64,000 nt of DNA from Lachnospiraceae bacterium (GCA_017619615.1 JAFZRY010000010.1:97787-161786), one strand, 5' to 3'; shown: positions 16,410 through 26,127, numbered from the stretch's first letter. The notes: generated by a model not told the origin, from the letters alone. Numbers and translations are program-made.

Positions 16410-16439
16410 ACTATACCACAGGCGGGCAGCGGCGGGCAA
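16410..16439 (-). promoter_or_regulatory. thyA-folA promoter
   Basis: Minus strand TTGCCC (16439-16434), 18-base spacer, TATAGT (16415-16410), about 28 bases before the start codon. Confidence 0.55.
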
Positions 16440-16447
16440 TGTTTTTC

Positions 16448-16476
16448 TTGCATACGGCCCGGAAAAGCGCTAAAAT
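16448..16476 (+). promoter_or_regulatory. Promoter of the AEC transporter/NRPS operon
   Basis: TTGCAT (16448-16453), 17-base spacer, TAAAAT (16471-16476). Only 13 bases separate the transporter from the NRPS gene, so this is the likely promoter for both. Confidence 0.6.
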
Positions 16477-16501
16477 ACCACCGAAAGGCAAATAGCGCTC
16501 C

Positions 16502-17476
16502 ATGCTGGAAAATCTCAGAGTTACTTTTTCGATCGTCTTCCCGTTCCTGGCCTACATGACGATAGGCTCCTTTTTGAAACGCATCGGGGCCATTACGGAC
16601 GATTTCGCTGCGCAGGCCAACCGTCTCCTGGCCAACGTCCTGCTGCCCGTCAATATCTTCAACAGCCTGTACAATAAGGACCTCAGCACAGCCCTGCAGA
16701 CCCCCGCCGCCCTGTACAGCGCGGCGGGCATACTGGTGCTCACAGCCGTCCTGGTATGGCTGGTGCCCCGCTGGGAAAAGGATCCCGCCAAGCAGGGCGC
16801 CATGGTGCACTGCGGCTTCCGCAGCAACAGCATGCTGTTCGCCCTGCCCATCGCCAACGGGATCTTCGGCTATGAAGTGCCGGAGATCGTGATCGTGCTG
16901 GCGGCGGTCGTGCTGGTGAACAACGTGGAGACGGTCCCGCTGATGGAATACTATCGGGGCAAAACGCCCGCGTACGCCGGGCGGCAGGAGAAAAGCAGCT
17001 TTTCACTAAAAGGCATGGTGCTGGGATGGCTCAGGACGCCGCTGCTGATCGGGATGCTGATCGGTGCGGCCTGGGGCCTGCTGCGGATCCCGCTGCCGGA
17101 GCCCTGCGCCAAAGTGGTGAGCGGGCTGAGCGGCGTGGTGGTTCCGCTGGCTTTCGTCGTGCTGGGCGCGCGCCTGGATTTCGGCCACCTGAAGGCCAAC
17201 CGCCGGAACGTGATGCGCATGGTGGTCTTCAAACTGGTGATCGCCCCGGCGCTGTTCCTGATCTGGCCCATTGCGGCGCACTGGTCCCAGGAAAATATCG
17301 TGGCAGTGCTGGCGGCGTTCGGCGCGCCGGCGGCGATCATCGCCTACGCGATGACGGAATATTATGAATGCGACGCGGACATGGCGGGGGAGATCATTTC
17401 CCTGTCGTCCGCTTTATCGATGATCACCATCTTTTTGTGGATCTTCGGGATGAAACAATTCGGACTGATTTCGTGA
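16502..17476 (+). CDS. AEC family transporter (auxin efflux carrier type)
   Basis: A 324-residue membrane transporter with about ten membrane segments. The NVLLPVNIFNSLYNK segment, the mid-protein GVVVPLAFVVLGARLDFGHL block and the closing FGAPAAIIAYAMTEYY are typical of the AEC family, which moves small organic anions and hydrophobic acids. It ends 13 bases before the NRPS gene and shares its transcript, so export or import of the NRPS product or a building block is a reasonable inference. Confidence 0.85.
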   Translation: MLENLRVTFSIVFPFLAYMTIGSFLKRIGAITDDFAAQANRLLANVLLPVNIFNSLYNKDLSTALQTPAALYSAAGILVLTAVLVWLVPRWEKDPAKQGAMVHCGFRSNSMLFALPIANGIFGYEVPEIVIVLAAVVLVNNVETVPLMEYYRGKTPAYAGRQEKSSFSLKGMVLGWLRTPLLIGMLIGAAWGLLRIPLPEPCAKVVSGLSGVVVPLAFVVLGARLDFGHLKANRRNVMRMVVFKLVIAPALFLIWPIAAHWSQENIVAVLAAFGAPAAIIAYAMTEYYECDADMAGEIISLSSALSMITIFLWIFGMKQFGLIS

Positions 17477-17489
17477 AGGGAGCATCAGT

Positions 17490-20400
17490 ATGAAAGAGCA
17501 ACAGACGTATCCTTTGAGCCAGACCGAGCTGGGGATCTTCCTGGCCTGTCAGCAGCCTACCACGGCGTATAACCTCCCGCACCTGATCCCGCTGCCGGAA
17601 GAACTGGAGCCGGACTGCTTCCGCGCCGCTGTGGAAGCGTTTTTTGCGCGCCATCCCGGGCTTTTCAGCCGGATCACGACGGGAGAGGACGGCAGCCCCG
17701 TACGGGTCATCGTCCCGGAGCCGCTCGTGATCGAAGAGAAGGAACTTGATTCGTTGGACGACGTGCCGCTGTCTCATTTTGAGATCCAGAACGCCCCGCT
17801 GTACCGTCTGGCGTTTTACCGGGTGGGAGAGCAGCGGTATTTCTTCTTCGACTTCCACCATATCATCTTTGACGGCCATACCCTGGGCCTGCTGCTGAAA
17901 GAACTGCCGCTCCTGTACGAGGGCCGGACCGACCTGCCCCCGGAGGCCGTGTCTGCCGGCGAATATGCTCTGCAGGAGGCCGTGCGGCGGGAGAGCGCCG
18001 AATACGAGGCGGCGAAGGCCTGGTACACGGAGACCTTCTCCGGCATCGAAAACGACCCGGCGCTGCCCTTCGATAAGCAGGAGGGGACACCGCGCTATGT
18101 CATGAAAAAGCAGCGCCTCACGGCCCCGGCTTCGGAGCTGACGCCTTTCATCAAAAACCTGGGCATCCGCAGCTCCGCCTTCTTCCTGGGGGCCTTCAGC
18201 TGGCTCCTCGCGAAAATGAACGGCGAAAAAGAAGCCTTCCTCGCCACGGTGCACAACGGCCGCACGCCGGAGACCGCCTTCAGCAGCGGCATGTTCGTGA
18301 AGACGCTCCCCTTCTACGTAAAGTTCGCTGACGAAGATACGGTCGCGGATTACCTGCGGAAAGCCAGCGAGGAAATGACGATGGTCGTGCGGAACGACCT
18401 CTATTCCTTCGCCGACGCCGCGAAAGACCTGGGCGCGAGCGGCGAGATTCTGTTCGCCTACCAGGGGGATTACATGTTTGATGCGCACTTCTGCGGCGGA
18501 ACGCAGCGCCTGATCAAGCCGGACGTCCCGGACGGCAAAGGCCTGATGTCCCTGGAACTGCACAAGGACGGCGATGCTTACGAACTCTGGACCGAGTACC
18601 GCGCGGACCTCTACAAGCCCGAAATGATGGCGCAGCTGGCGGCTCTTTACGACCGGACCCTGCTCGAGTTCACACGCCGGGAGACACTCGGCGGAATCGA
18701 ACTGCTGGATGAAGCGCAGCTGGCCCTCCTGGAAGAAAACAACGCCACGGACGTGTCCGCCCTGGACTTCGACCATACCGTCGTGGATTACTTCTACCGG
18801 AATCTGGAGAAGGATCCGGACCACCCACTGGTCGTTTTCAAGGACCGCTCCTATACCTACGCGCAGGCGGAGGACATCACGAACCGCCTGGCTGCCCGCC
18901 TCATCGAACTGGGCGCCGGCCGCGAAAAAGTGGTCTCCGTCCTGATCCCGAAATGCGAATACACGATGCTCGCCAGCCTGGGCGTGCTGAAATCCGGCGC
19001 GGCCTACCAGCCACTGGATCCCACGTACCCGCGCGAGCGCCTGAATTTCATGATCAAAGATGCGGACGCCTGCGCCCTGATCCTGGACCGCGCGTTGGAG
19101 GGCCTGCTGAACGAATACGACGGCCCGCGCGTCTATCTGGACGAGATCCCCGGCCTGCCGGCGGCGGAGCGCCCCGCGGAACGGCCGCGCCCGGAGGACC
19201 TCTTCATCATGCTCTACACCTCCGGCACCACCGGCGTCCCGAAGGGCGTCATGCTGGAGCATCACAACATCCTGGCCTTCTGCCTGCTGAACAATAAGCG
19301 CTATGACGAGACCAGCGCCTCCCGCATGTCGGCCTACGCCTCCTACGGCTTCGACGCCGACATGATGGACCTCTACCCCGCCGTCACCTGCGGCGGCACC
19401 GTCTACATGATCCCGGAGGAGATGCGGCTGGACCTGCTCGGCCTGGGCGATTATTTCAACGAAGTGGGTATCACCCACTCCTTCATCACCACCCAGGTCG
19501 GCCGCCAGTTCGTGGAGGCCGTGGACTTGAAAACCGTGCAGCACTTCTTCGTGGGCGGCGAACGGCTGGTCCCGCTGGATCCGCCGGCGAACTACGTATT
19601 CCATAACGTGTACGGCCCGACCGAAGGCACCATTTTCTGCTGCGAGCAGCCGCTGCTGGAACGCTATTACAGCGTCCCCATCGGGAAGCACCTGGAAGAT
19701 TACAAGTTTTACGTACTCGATGAGAAAGGACGCCGGGTGCCCTGGGGCGTGAAGGGAGAACTGTACATCTCCGGACCGCAGGTGGGCCGCGGCTATCTGA
19801 ACCGGCCGGAAGAGAATAAGGAGGCGTTCCTGAACAATCCGTTCGAAACGGATCCGCTGTTCGCCAGACTGTACAAGACCGGCGACGTCGTGCGGTTCCT
19901 GCAGGACGGCACGGTGGACTTCATCGGCCGCTCCGACGGGCAGGTGAAGATCCGCGGCTTCCGCGTGGAGATGGCCGAGGTGGAGGAGATCATCCGCCGC
20001 TTCCCGGGCATCAAAGACGCGACGGTCAAGGATTTCACGGACCCGTCCGGCGTCAAATTCATCGCGGCTTACGTGGTGTCCGACGATCCGGTGGACATTG
20101 AGGCCCTCTGCGCCTTCATCGGCCGGAACAAGCCGCCGTACATGATCCCGGCCTGCGTGATGCAGATCGAAAAGATCCCGCTCAACCAGAACCAGAAGGT
20201 CAATAAGCGCGCCCTGCCCGCGCCGCAGCCGCGCGAGGTGGAGATTGTGCGGCCCGCGACGGAGGCCGAGAGCCGCATCTTCGACATCCTGTCCGGCATC
20301 CTGGGCCATTCCTCCTTCGGCGTCACCACGGATTTCAGCGAAGCGGGCCTGACCTCCGTTTCCTCCATCCGTTACTGCGTGCAGCTTTCCAAAGCCTTCG

Positions 20401-23400
20401 GCCGGCCTTTCAAAAACAGCGAACTGGCTGCGTACCCGACGGTGCGCGCGCTGGCGGCCCACGCGGGAGAAGACGCGCCGAAGCGCGATTACGCGGTCCG
20501 TGAGACCTACCCGCTGACCAAGACCCAGGAAGGCATCCTGGTCGACTGCCTGGCTAATCCGGGCGGCACGGCCTACAACATCCCGTACCTCTTCGAAATG
20601 GCGCCCACGGTGGATCCGGAGGCCCTGGCGGAGGCGGTGGAGAAAGCCATCGCCGCCCACCCGTACATGATGAGCCGCCTGGAAATGGACGAGACCGGCA
20701 GCGTGGTGGCCCGCCGCGAGGACAACGAGCCCGAGGTGGACGTCATCATGGGCCGCGTCCCGGCGGACGACAAGCTGGTGCGCCCCTTCAGCCTGCTGGG
20801 CGACAAGCTCTACCGCGCGGAGATCTATTACAGCGCGGACGGCGTCACCCTGTTCCTGGACGTCCATCACATCCTGTGCGACGGCACCAGCGAAGTGATC
20901 CTGCTGCGGGATATCTCGGCCGCGTTCTCCGGCGGGGAGCCGGAACCGGAGACCTATTCCGGGTACGAGATCGCGCTGGATGAGACCGAAGACCGCAAGG
21001 GCCCGCGCATGGAAGAAGCCAAAGCCTGGTACGACGCGCTGCTGCAGGGCAAGGAAACGGATTTCCGCATGAAGAAGGCCCTGAAGCCTTCCGGCGTGCC
21101 CGTGGAGTGCCTGGAGAAGGTGATCAGCGTGTCCCGCTCGTCGCTGGAAGCGTTCGCGGAACGCGGCGGCTTCAGCATGAACGCCCTCTTCAATTTCGTC
21201 TTCGGCCTGGTGCTGGGCAAATACCTGTATAAGGACGAGTCCCTGTTCACGACCATTTACAACGGCCGCAGCGATTCCCGTACGCTGAATACGGTTTCCA
21301 TGCTGGTCAAGACCCTGCCGGTCACGGTGCAGATCCGCGACGACGCGGAACTGATTTCCGTCCTGCGGGAGATGAAGGCCCAGCTGGAAGGCTCGCAGAA
21401 CCACGACATCTTTTCCTTCGCGGAGATCGCTTCCGCTTACGGCGTTGCCGCGGACAACCTTTTCGTCTACCACGGCGCGGACTTCAGCTTCGACCATATC
21501 GGGCCGGAGCCGGTGAAGTCCCGCACGCTGGAAATCGGCCAGGCGAAGGCGCCGTTCCACTTCGTGGTGTTCCCGAAGGACGACGGCTTCCTGTGCCGCC
21601 TGGAAGCGGACGGCTCGCTCTACGATCAGGACGCGATGGCCTCGTTCCTGCGCTGCTTCACGCACGTGCTGGAGCAGGTGGAACGCGTGCGCCTGGTCGG
21701 CGAGATCGAATACGTGACCGATGAGGATCTGGCGCAGTACGAGCGCTTCAACGACACGATGCAGCCCGTCCCGCCGGTGTCCTACAATAAACTGATGGAG
21801 GCGCAGGCCGCGCGCGTGCCGGACCGCATGGCGGTCATCGCGCAGGACGGCCGGTATACGTACCGCGAACTGAACGAAGCCGCGAACAGGATCGCGCACG
21901 CGCTGCGGGAATCGGGGGCAGCCGCCTCCGGCCGGGTCGTGGCGCTGATGCCGCGCGTGAAGGACGCCTACGCGGTCCGGCTCGGCATTTTAAAGAGCGG
22001 CGCGGCGTTCGTACCCGTGGATCCGAAATATCCGGACGACAGCATCGAATACATCATCACCGAATCCGGCGCCGGCGCCGTGATCACGACGGCCGCCGTC
22101 GCGCAGGAGCGAGCGGACATGCTGGCCCGCGCTGGGGCTCCGGTCTGCGACGTCGCGGAGCTGCTCGCGCACGAAAGCACCGCCGATCCGGACTGGGAGA
22201 TCGATCCGGACGGCCTGGCCTATCTGATCTTCACCTCCGGCTCCACCGGCAAGCCCAAGGGCGTGATGATCGCGCAGCACAACCTGGTCAACCTCTGCCT
22301 GGACGGCAAGAACTGCATCAAAGATGTGTTCGGTGCCGCCGGGGACGACGAAGTGGTCTGCGGCGCATTTGCCTCCCTGTCGTTCGATGTGTCCGTGCAG
22401 GAACAGTTCTTCCCGCTCAGCCACGGCTTCACGGTCGTGATCGCTTCGGAGGCGGACATCGCCAATCCGTTCCAGCTGGCGGAGCTCTTTGAACGGGAGC
22501 ACGTGGACATCTGCTTCATGACGCCTTCCTACGTATCCAACGCGGCGGACATGCCGCCCTTCATCGAAGCCCTCAAGCGGATGAAGGTGCTCTACATGGG
22601 CGGCGAGGCGCTGCCGGCGGAACTGTATGTCAAACTGCGCCAGTCCGGCGTGGAAACGGTCATCTACAACGGCTACGGCCCGACGGAGACCACGGTGTTC
22701 TCCACGTTCGGCCTGATGACGGATGAATACATCACGATCGGCAAGCCCGTGGGCAACACCAAGCTGTATCTGCTGGATCCGCACGGTCATATCCTGCCGA
22801 TCGGCGCCATCGGCGACCTGACGATCGCCGGCGACGGCGTGGGCCGCGGCTACCTGCATCTTCCGGATAAGACGGCGGAGCGATACATCACGGTGGACGG
22901 CCTGCCGGCCTTCCGCTCCGGCGACATGGCCCGCTACAACACGGAGGGCAACATCGAGTTCTTCGGCCGCCTGGACAACCAGGTGAAGCTGCGCGGCCTG
23001 CGTGTGGAACTGGATGAGATCATCAAGGCCATTTCCTCGTACGGCCCGATCACCTCCGCCATCGTCGTGGTGAAAAACAACGCCGCGGAGGGCGATTATC
23101 TGGCGGCGTACTACACGGCCTCGGAAGAGGTGGACAAGGACGAGCTCCGCGCCTTCATCGGCAGGACGCTGACGCCGTATATGATCCCGCATGCGATGAT
23201 GCAGCTGGAAAAGCTGCCGCTGACCCCCAACGGCAAGGTGGATAAGAAAGCGCTGCCCGAGCCGGCGGCGGAAGAGAGCAGCAGCCAGCCGGTGCGGAAG
23301 CCGAAGGGCGAGCTGGAAAAGCAGATCGCCGGCCTCTTCTCGAAGGCGCTGGGCCGCAGAGGGATCGGCCGCGACGAAGACTTCTTCGACCTGGGCGGCA

Positions 23401-24749
23401 CTTCGCTGTCCGCTTCCAAGGTGGCCATGCTGGCCGTGGGCGCAGGCATGCCGATCGCCTACGGTGACGTTTTCGAATTCCCGACGGTCGCGGACATGGC
23501 CGCCCACATCAAGCAGGTCCGGAGCGGCGCGCAGCTGGCTGCGGCGGAAGAAGCCCTGGCCTCCGGCCTTCCCACCGGCGAAGACGTGCTGGCGCACAAC
23601 ACGCTGCGCTTCCTGGACGGGATCAGACCGGTCCGCCCGCTGGGCCGCGTGCTGCTGACCGGTGCGACCGGCTTCCTGGGCATCCACATCCTGCGCGAAC
23701 TGCTGCGCCAGGAGGTTCCGGTGCTGGCCCTGTGCCGCGGCACGAAAGACCTGGACGCGGAGCTTCGCCTGAAGGCGATGCTGATGTACTACTTCGACTC
23801 GCCGCTGGATGAGGAAGTGGACCGGCTGGTGACGGTCGCAGACGGCGACGTGACCAACGCGGACCTGGCAGAGAAACTGAAGGACGAAGCGTTCGACACG
23901 ATCATCAACTGCGCCGCACTGGTGAAGCACTTCGCGGCGGACGACATCATCGAACGGGTGAACGTGGGCGGCGTGGAGAACATGATCGAACTGGCGCTGG
24001 AGCGGAACGCGCGGCTGGTCCAGATATCCACGGTCTCCGTGGCCGGCGAGAACGTCGGCGAAAAATTCCCGGAGACCTTCAGGCTGTTCGAGAACCAGCT
24101 GGCCGTGGGACAGGACATCTCCAACAAGTACATCCACTCCAAGTACATGGGCGAAAAGGTCCTGTACGAAGCGGTGCAGGAGAAGGGCCTGGACGGCAAG
24201 GTCGTCCGCGTCGGCAACCTGATGGGCCGCCAGAGCGACGGCGAGTTCCAGATCAATTCCGTGACGAACGGCTTCATCCGGAACCTGAAGGGCTACAAGG
24301 CGCTGGGCTGCTTCCCGGTGACGGCCTGCGATTCCCGCGTGGACTTCTCGCCGATCGACGAGACGGCGAAGGCGATCCTCCTGCTGGCGCAGACGCCAAA
24401 GGAGTTCACCACCTTCCACGCGGCCAACTCGCATCCGGTGGAGATGGGCGACATCATCGCGGCCATGAACGCGGCGGGCTTCGCCATCGAGACGGTGCCG
24501 GAAGAGGAGTTCAACGAACGCCTCGGGGCCATGCTGGCGGACGAGACCGCCAACATGCTGGTCTCCAGTCTCATCAACTACGCCTCCAGCGACCAGAAGG
24601 TCCACCAGTTCATCCAGACGGACAACCGCTTCAGCATCAAGGCCCTCTACCGCCTGGGCTTCAAGTGGCCCATCACGGACGAGACGTACCTGACGCACAT
24701 GCTGGAAGCGCTGCAGTCGCTGGATTACTTCGAGCGGACGGATATTTAA
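17490..24749 (+). CDS. Two-module nonribosomal peptide synthetase with terminal reductase (C-A-T-C-A-T-R)
   Basis: A 2419-residue NRPS predicted to join two amino acids and release them as an aldehyde. C1: residues 5-420, HHIIFDG at 123-129. A1: about 430-910, with YTSGTTGVPKG and YKTGD. T1: Ser956 in AGLTSVSS. C2: 990-1420, HHILCDG at 1126-1132. A2: 1430-1890, with FTSGSTGKPKG and NGKVDKKALP. T2: Ser1972 in DLGGTSLS. R: 2050-2419, a thioester reductase with GATGFLG (2058-2064) and catalytic Tyr2219/Lys2223 in YMGEK. There is no thioesterase or epimerase domain. A C domain in the first module suggests N-acylation of the first residue. This architecture matches the gut clostridial NRPSs known to make protease-inhibiting dipeptide aldehydes and pyrazinones. 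Hand-read pocket residues (235/236/239/278/299/301/322/330/331) are D-A-M-F-F-G-V-I-F for A1, suggesting an aliphatic residue, and D-V-Q-F-Y-G-G-V-F for A2, unassigned. The ribosome site AAGGGAG precedes the ATG. Confidence 0.93.
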   Translation: MKEQQTYPLSQTELGIFLACQQPTTAYNLPHLIPLPEELEPDCFRAAVEAFFARHPGLFSRITTGEDGSPVRVIVPEPLVIEEKELDSLDDVPLSHFEIQNAPLYRLAFYRVGEQRYFFFDFHHIIFDGHTLGLLLKELPLLYEGRTDLPPEAVSAGEYALQEAVRRESAEYEAAKAWYTETFSGIENDPALPFDKQEGTPRYVMKKQRLTAPASELTPFIKNLGIRSSAFFLGAFSWLLAKMNGEKEAFLATVHNGRTPETAFSSGMFVKTLPFYVKFADEDTVADYLRKASEEMTMVVRNDLYSFADAAKDLGASGEILFAYQGDYMFDAHFCGGTQRLIKPDVPDGKGLMSLELHKDGDAYELWTEYRADLYKPEMMAQLAALYDRTLLEFTRRETLGGIELLDEAQLALLEENNATDVSALDFDHTVVDYFYRNLEKDPDHPLVVFKDRSYTYAQAEDITNRLAARLIELGAGREKVVSVLIPKCEYTMLASLGVLKSGAAYQPLDPTYPRERLNFMIKDADACALILDRALEGLLNEYDGPRVYLDEIPGLPAAERPAERPRPEDLFIMLYTSGTTGVPKGVMLEHHNILAFCLLNNKRYDETSASRMSAYASYGFDADMMDLYPAVTCGGTVYMIPEEMRLDLLGLGDYFNEVGITHSFITTQVGRQFVEAVDLKTVQHFFVGGERLVPLDPPANYVFHNVYGPTEGTIFCCEQPLLERYYSVPIGKHLEDYKFYVLDEKGRRVPWGVKGELYISGPQVGRGYLNRPEENKEAFLNNPFETDPLFARLYKTGDVVRFLQDGTVDFIGRSDGQVKIRGFRVEMAEVEEIIRRFPGIKDATVKDFTDPSGVKFIAAYVVSDDPVDIEALCAFIGRNKPPYMIPACVMQIEKIPLNQNQKVNKRALPAPQPREVEIVRPATEAESRIFDILSGILGHSSFGVTTDFSEAGLTSVSSIRYCVQLSKAFGRPFKNSELAAYPTVRALAAHAGEDAPKRDYAVRETYPLTKTQEGILVDCLANPGGTAYNIPYLFEMAPTVDPEALAEAVEKAIAAHPYMMSRLEMDETGSVVARREDNEPEVDVIMGRVPADDKLVRPFSLLGDKLYRAEIYYSADGVTLFLDVHHILCDGTSEVILLRDISAAFSGGEPEPETYSGYEIALDETEDRKGPRMEEAKAWYDALLQGKETDFRMKKALKPSGVPVECLEKVISVSRSSLEAFAERGGFSMNALFNFVFGLVLGKYLYKDESLFTTIYNGRSDSRTLNTVSMLVKTLPVTVQIRDDAELISVLREMKAQLEGSQNHDIFSFAEIASAYGVAADNLFVYHGADFSFDHIGPEPVKSRTLEIGQAKAPFHFVVFPKDDGFLCRLEADGSLYDQDAMASFLRCFTHVLEQVERVRLVGEIEYVTDEDLAQYERFNDTMQPVPPVSYNKLMEAQAARVPDRMAVIAQDGRYTYRELNEAANRIAHALRESGAAASGRVVALMPRVKDAYAVRLGILKSGAAFVPVDPKYPDDSIEYIITESGAGAVITTAAVAQERADMLARAGAPVCDVAELLAHESTADPDWEIDPDGLAYLIFTSGSTGKPKGVMIAQHNLVNLCLDGKNCIKDVFGAAGDDEVVCGAFASLSFDVSVQEQFFPLSHGFTVVIASEADIANPFQLAELFEREHVDICFMTPSYVSNAADMPPFIEALKRMKVLYMGGEALPAELYVKLRQSGVETVIYNGYGPTETTVFSTFGLMTDEYITIGKPVGNTKLYLLDPHGHILPIGAIGDLTIAGDGVGRGYLHLPDKTAERYITVDGLPAFRSGDMARYNTEGNIEFFGRLDNQVKLRGLRVELDEIIKAISSYGPITSAIVVVKNNAAEGDYLAAYYTASEEVDKDELRAFIGRTLTPYMIPHAMMQLEKLPLTPNGKVDKKALPEPAAEESSSQPVRKPKGELEKQIAGLFSKALGRRGIGRDEDFFDLGGTSLSASKVAMLAVGAGMPIAYGDVFEFPTVADMAAHIKQVRSGAQLAAAEEALASGLPTGEDVLAHNTLRFLDGIRPVRPLGRVLLTGATGFLGIHILRELLRQEVPVLALCRGTKDLDAELRLKAMLMYYFDSPLDEEVDRLVTVADGDVTNADLAEKLKDEAFDTIINCAALVKHFAADDIIERVNVGGVENMIELALERNARLVQISTVSVAGENVGEKFPETFRLFENQLAVGQDISNKYIHSKYMGEKVLYEAVQEKGLDGKVVRVGNLMGRQSDGEFQINSVTNGFIRNLKGYKALGCFPVTACDSRVDFSPIDETAKAILLLAQTPKEFTTFHAANSHPVEMGDIIAAMNAAGFAIETVPEEEFNERLGAMLADETANMLVSSLINYASSDQKVHQFIQTDNRFSIKALYRLGFKWPITDETYLTHMLEALQSLDYFERTDI

Positions 24750-24780
24750 AAAAGGGGGCGGACCCGGCGGCCCGCCCCGA
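24750..24780 (-). terminator. Terminator of the PPTase gene
   Basis: On the minus strand a GC-rich hairpin (GGGGCGGGCC paired with TCCGCCCC, imperfect) is followed by TTTTTT. It lies between the convergent NRPS and PPTase genes. Confidence 0.65.
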
Positions 24781-24794
24781 AGAGGCTCCTTCCA

Positions 24795-25388
24795 TTATAT
24801 CTGACAGCACACAGAGATCCGGTGGCCCCGGATCTCTTTTTCCGTGAACCGGCAGCCCTGTTCCGTCTCCCGCCCGGGATGCAGCGTCAGCTCCCGCAGA
24901 GGATAGGAGAGGCCCGTGCCCAGGCATTTCAGATAGCTTTCCTTGCGCACCCACAGACGGGTGAATGCGGGGGAAGCGTCCGCCTCCGCCTGCTCCGCCA
25001 GCCAGCGGCGCTCTTCCCCGGAAAAGGCGAAGGCGGCAATGTCCGGATCCGGGAACAGAAGAGGCTCCGCGTCCGTGCCGACGGGCCTGTCCGAAACGGC
25101 GCAGACGGCGAGTTCTCCGCCGTGGGAGAGATTGAAATGCAGATTCGTGTAATACCGCAGATACGGTTTTCCGGCCTGTGTATGGTCCAGCTGCAGGTCC
25201 CGCACGCCTTCCGCACGCAGCATCTCCGCAGCCAGGGTCCACGCGGCGAGACCTCGAATGCGGTCGTCTTCCTGCCGGTAGCGGACGATGCGCTCCCGCT
25301 TTTCGGGCCAGGGCAGACGGAAAAGCGCCTCGCGGAAATAGGCGGGGTCGCGGTACGGTTCGAGGCCGGAAGTGCTGAAACGGAGCAT
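24795..25388 (-). CDS. Sfp-type 4'-phosphopantetheinyl transferase
   Basis: A 197-residue enzyme that moves phosphopantetheine from CoA to the serine of carrier domains. Signatures are FNLSHG (85-90), VGTDAEP with the magnesium-binding Asp106 and Glu108, and WVRKESYLK (146-154). It is the natural activator of Ser956 and Ser1972 in the convergent NRPS next door, 46 bases away. The ATG at 25388 follows GGAAAGGA; the open frame continues upstream but without family similarity. The sequence is somewhat short for the Sfp group (about 220), lacking part of the N-terminal half. Confidence 0.9.
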   Translation of the reverse strand: MLRFSTSGLEPYRDPAYFREALFRLPWPEKRERIVRYRQEDDRIRGLAAWTLAAEMLRAEGVRDLQLDHTQAGKPYLRYYTNLHFNLSHGGELAVCAVSDRPVGTDAEPLLFPDPDIAAFAFSGEERRWLAEQAEADASPAFTRLWVRKESYLKCLGTGLSYPLRELTLHPGRETEQGCRFTEKEIRGHRISVCCQI

Positions 25389-25406
25389 GGCGGCGGTCCT
25401 TTCCGT

Positions 25407-25438
25407 GAAAAAAACGAGGGGCGGCCGACGGCCGCCCC
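25407..25438 (-). terminator. Terminator after the membrane-anchored protein gene
   Basis: Perfect arms GGGGCGGCC (25418-25426) and GGCCGCCCC (25430-25438) with a 3-base loop, then TCG and a T-run on the minus strand. Confidence 0.85.
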
Positions 25439-25492
25439 TGCGGGTATCGATCCGGCCAGCGGCCGCATTGCGGATATCACTGTCCGGCGATC

Positions 25493-25966
25493 TTATCTGT
25501 TCCGGCTGAAGATCCGCTTGAGGAGGCTCTTCTTGGGAGCCGGTTCCGGGATCTTGCCGCCGCGGACGGATTTCAGTTCCACGATGTAAATGCCGCTCAG
25601 GGCGACTTTGCATTCCTTCTTCACGGGGATGATGTCGAAGACCTTCTGATCCGCCATGAGGGACATGATCTGCGGGCCGATCTTAGCCTTGACGATGGGC
25701 ATCTTGGTGCGCTTCGCATACCAGGGCAGCTGGGCCAGCGCCGCATCCGGCAGACCGGATTCCGAGGGCCTAAGCCGCTTTTTGTCAATGACCAGGATGG
25801 AGACCGTCTGCTTCATGCTCTGGATCTGTTCTTCGGCGTCGGCCTGCTTTTTCTGCATCTTGCGGCCCCAGAAGTACAGGCCGGCCAGGACGGCGGCCAG
25901 GATGGCGAAGATGATGCCGAAGACGGCCCACACACTGATCAGGGGAATATAATAGATCGGCTGCAT
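25493..25966 (-). CDS. Single-pass membrane protein of unknown function
   Basis: A 157-residue protein. An N-terminal membrane span (about residues 7-33) is followed by a short Lys/Gln/Glu-rich coiled segment, then a small domain with positively charged patches and a basic C-terminal tail. I do not recognise a family. The ATG at 25966 has a GGAGGA site. It is a lone gene between its own terminator and the end of the organic-acid operon. It could be a cytoplasmic-facing membrane scaffold, but nothing in the sequence proves a role. Confidence 0.6.
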   Translation of the reverse strand: MQPIYYIPLISVWAVFGIIFAILAAVLAGLYFWGRKMQKKQADAEEQIQSMKQTVSILVIDKKRLRPSESGLPDAALAQLPWYAKRTKMPIVKAKIGPQIMSLMADQKVFDIIPVKKECKVALSGIYIVELKSVRGGKIPEPAPKKSLLKRIFSRNR

Positions 25967-26072
25967 ACGCGGTTCCTCCGTTTTCCGGACGGACAAGGCC
26001 GTCCGGGGAAGAGTATAGCATCATTTCGGGACGGACGCAAGGGAAAACTTCCGGCCCCGGCCTCCGGCCCGT

Positions 26073-26113
26073 AAAAAAGATCTCCCGCCGCCGGAACACG
26101 GCGACGGGAGACC
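26073..26113 (-). terminator. Terminator of the organic-acid operon
   Basis: On the minus strand GTCTCCCGTCGCCG pairs with CGGCGGCGGGAGAT (one mismatch region), then CTTTTTT. It closes the five-gene operon that starts at 31016. Confidence 0.8.
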
Positions 26114-26127
26114 CGGAAGAGAGAAAA

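Noticed and set aside
17424-21899. Very long open frame on the minus strand (about 1490 codons), and another at 21990-24698
   Set aside because: They are antisense to the NRPS; their translations are rich in His, Arg, Gln and Val with no recognised domain, an effect of high GC and codon bias.
17490-24749. Firm naming of the two amino acids used by the NRPS
   Set aside because: Hand-aligned pocket residues are not reliable enough, and the A2 code matches no assigned pattern I know.
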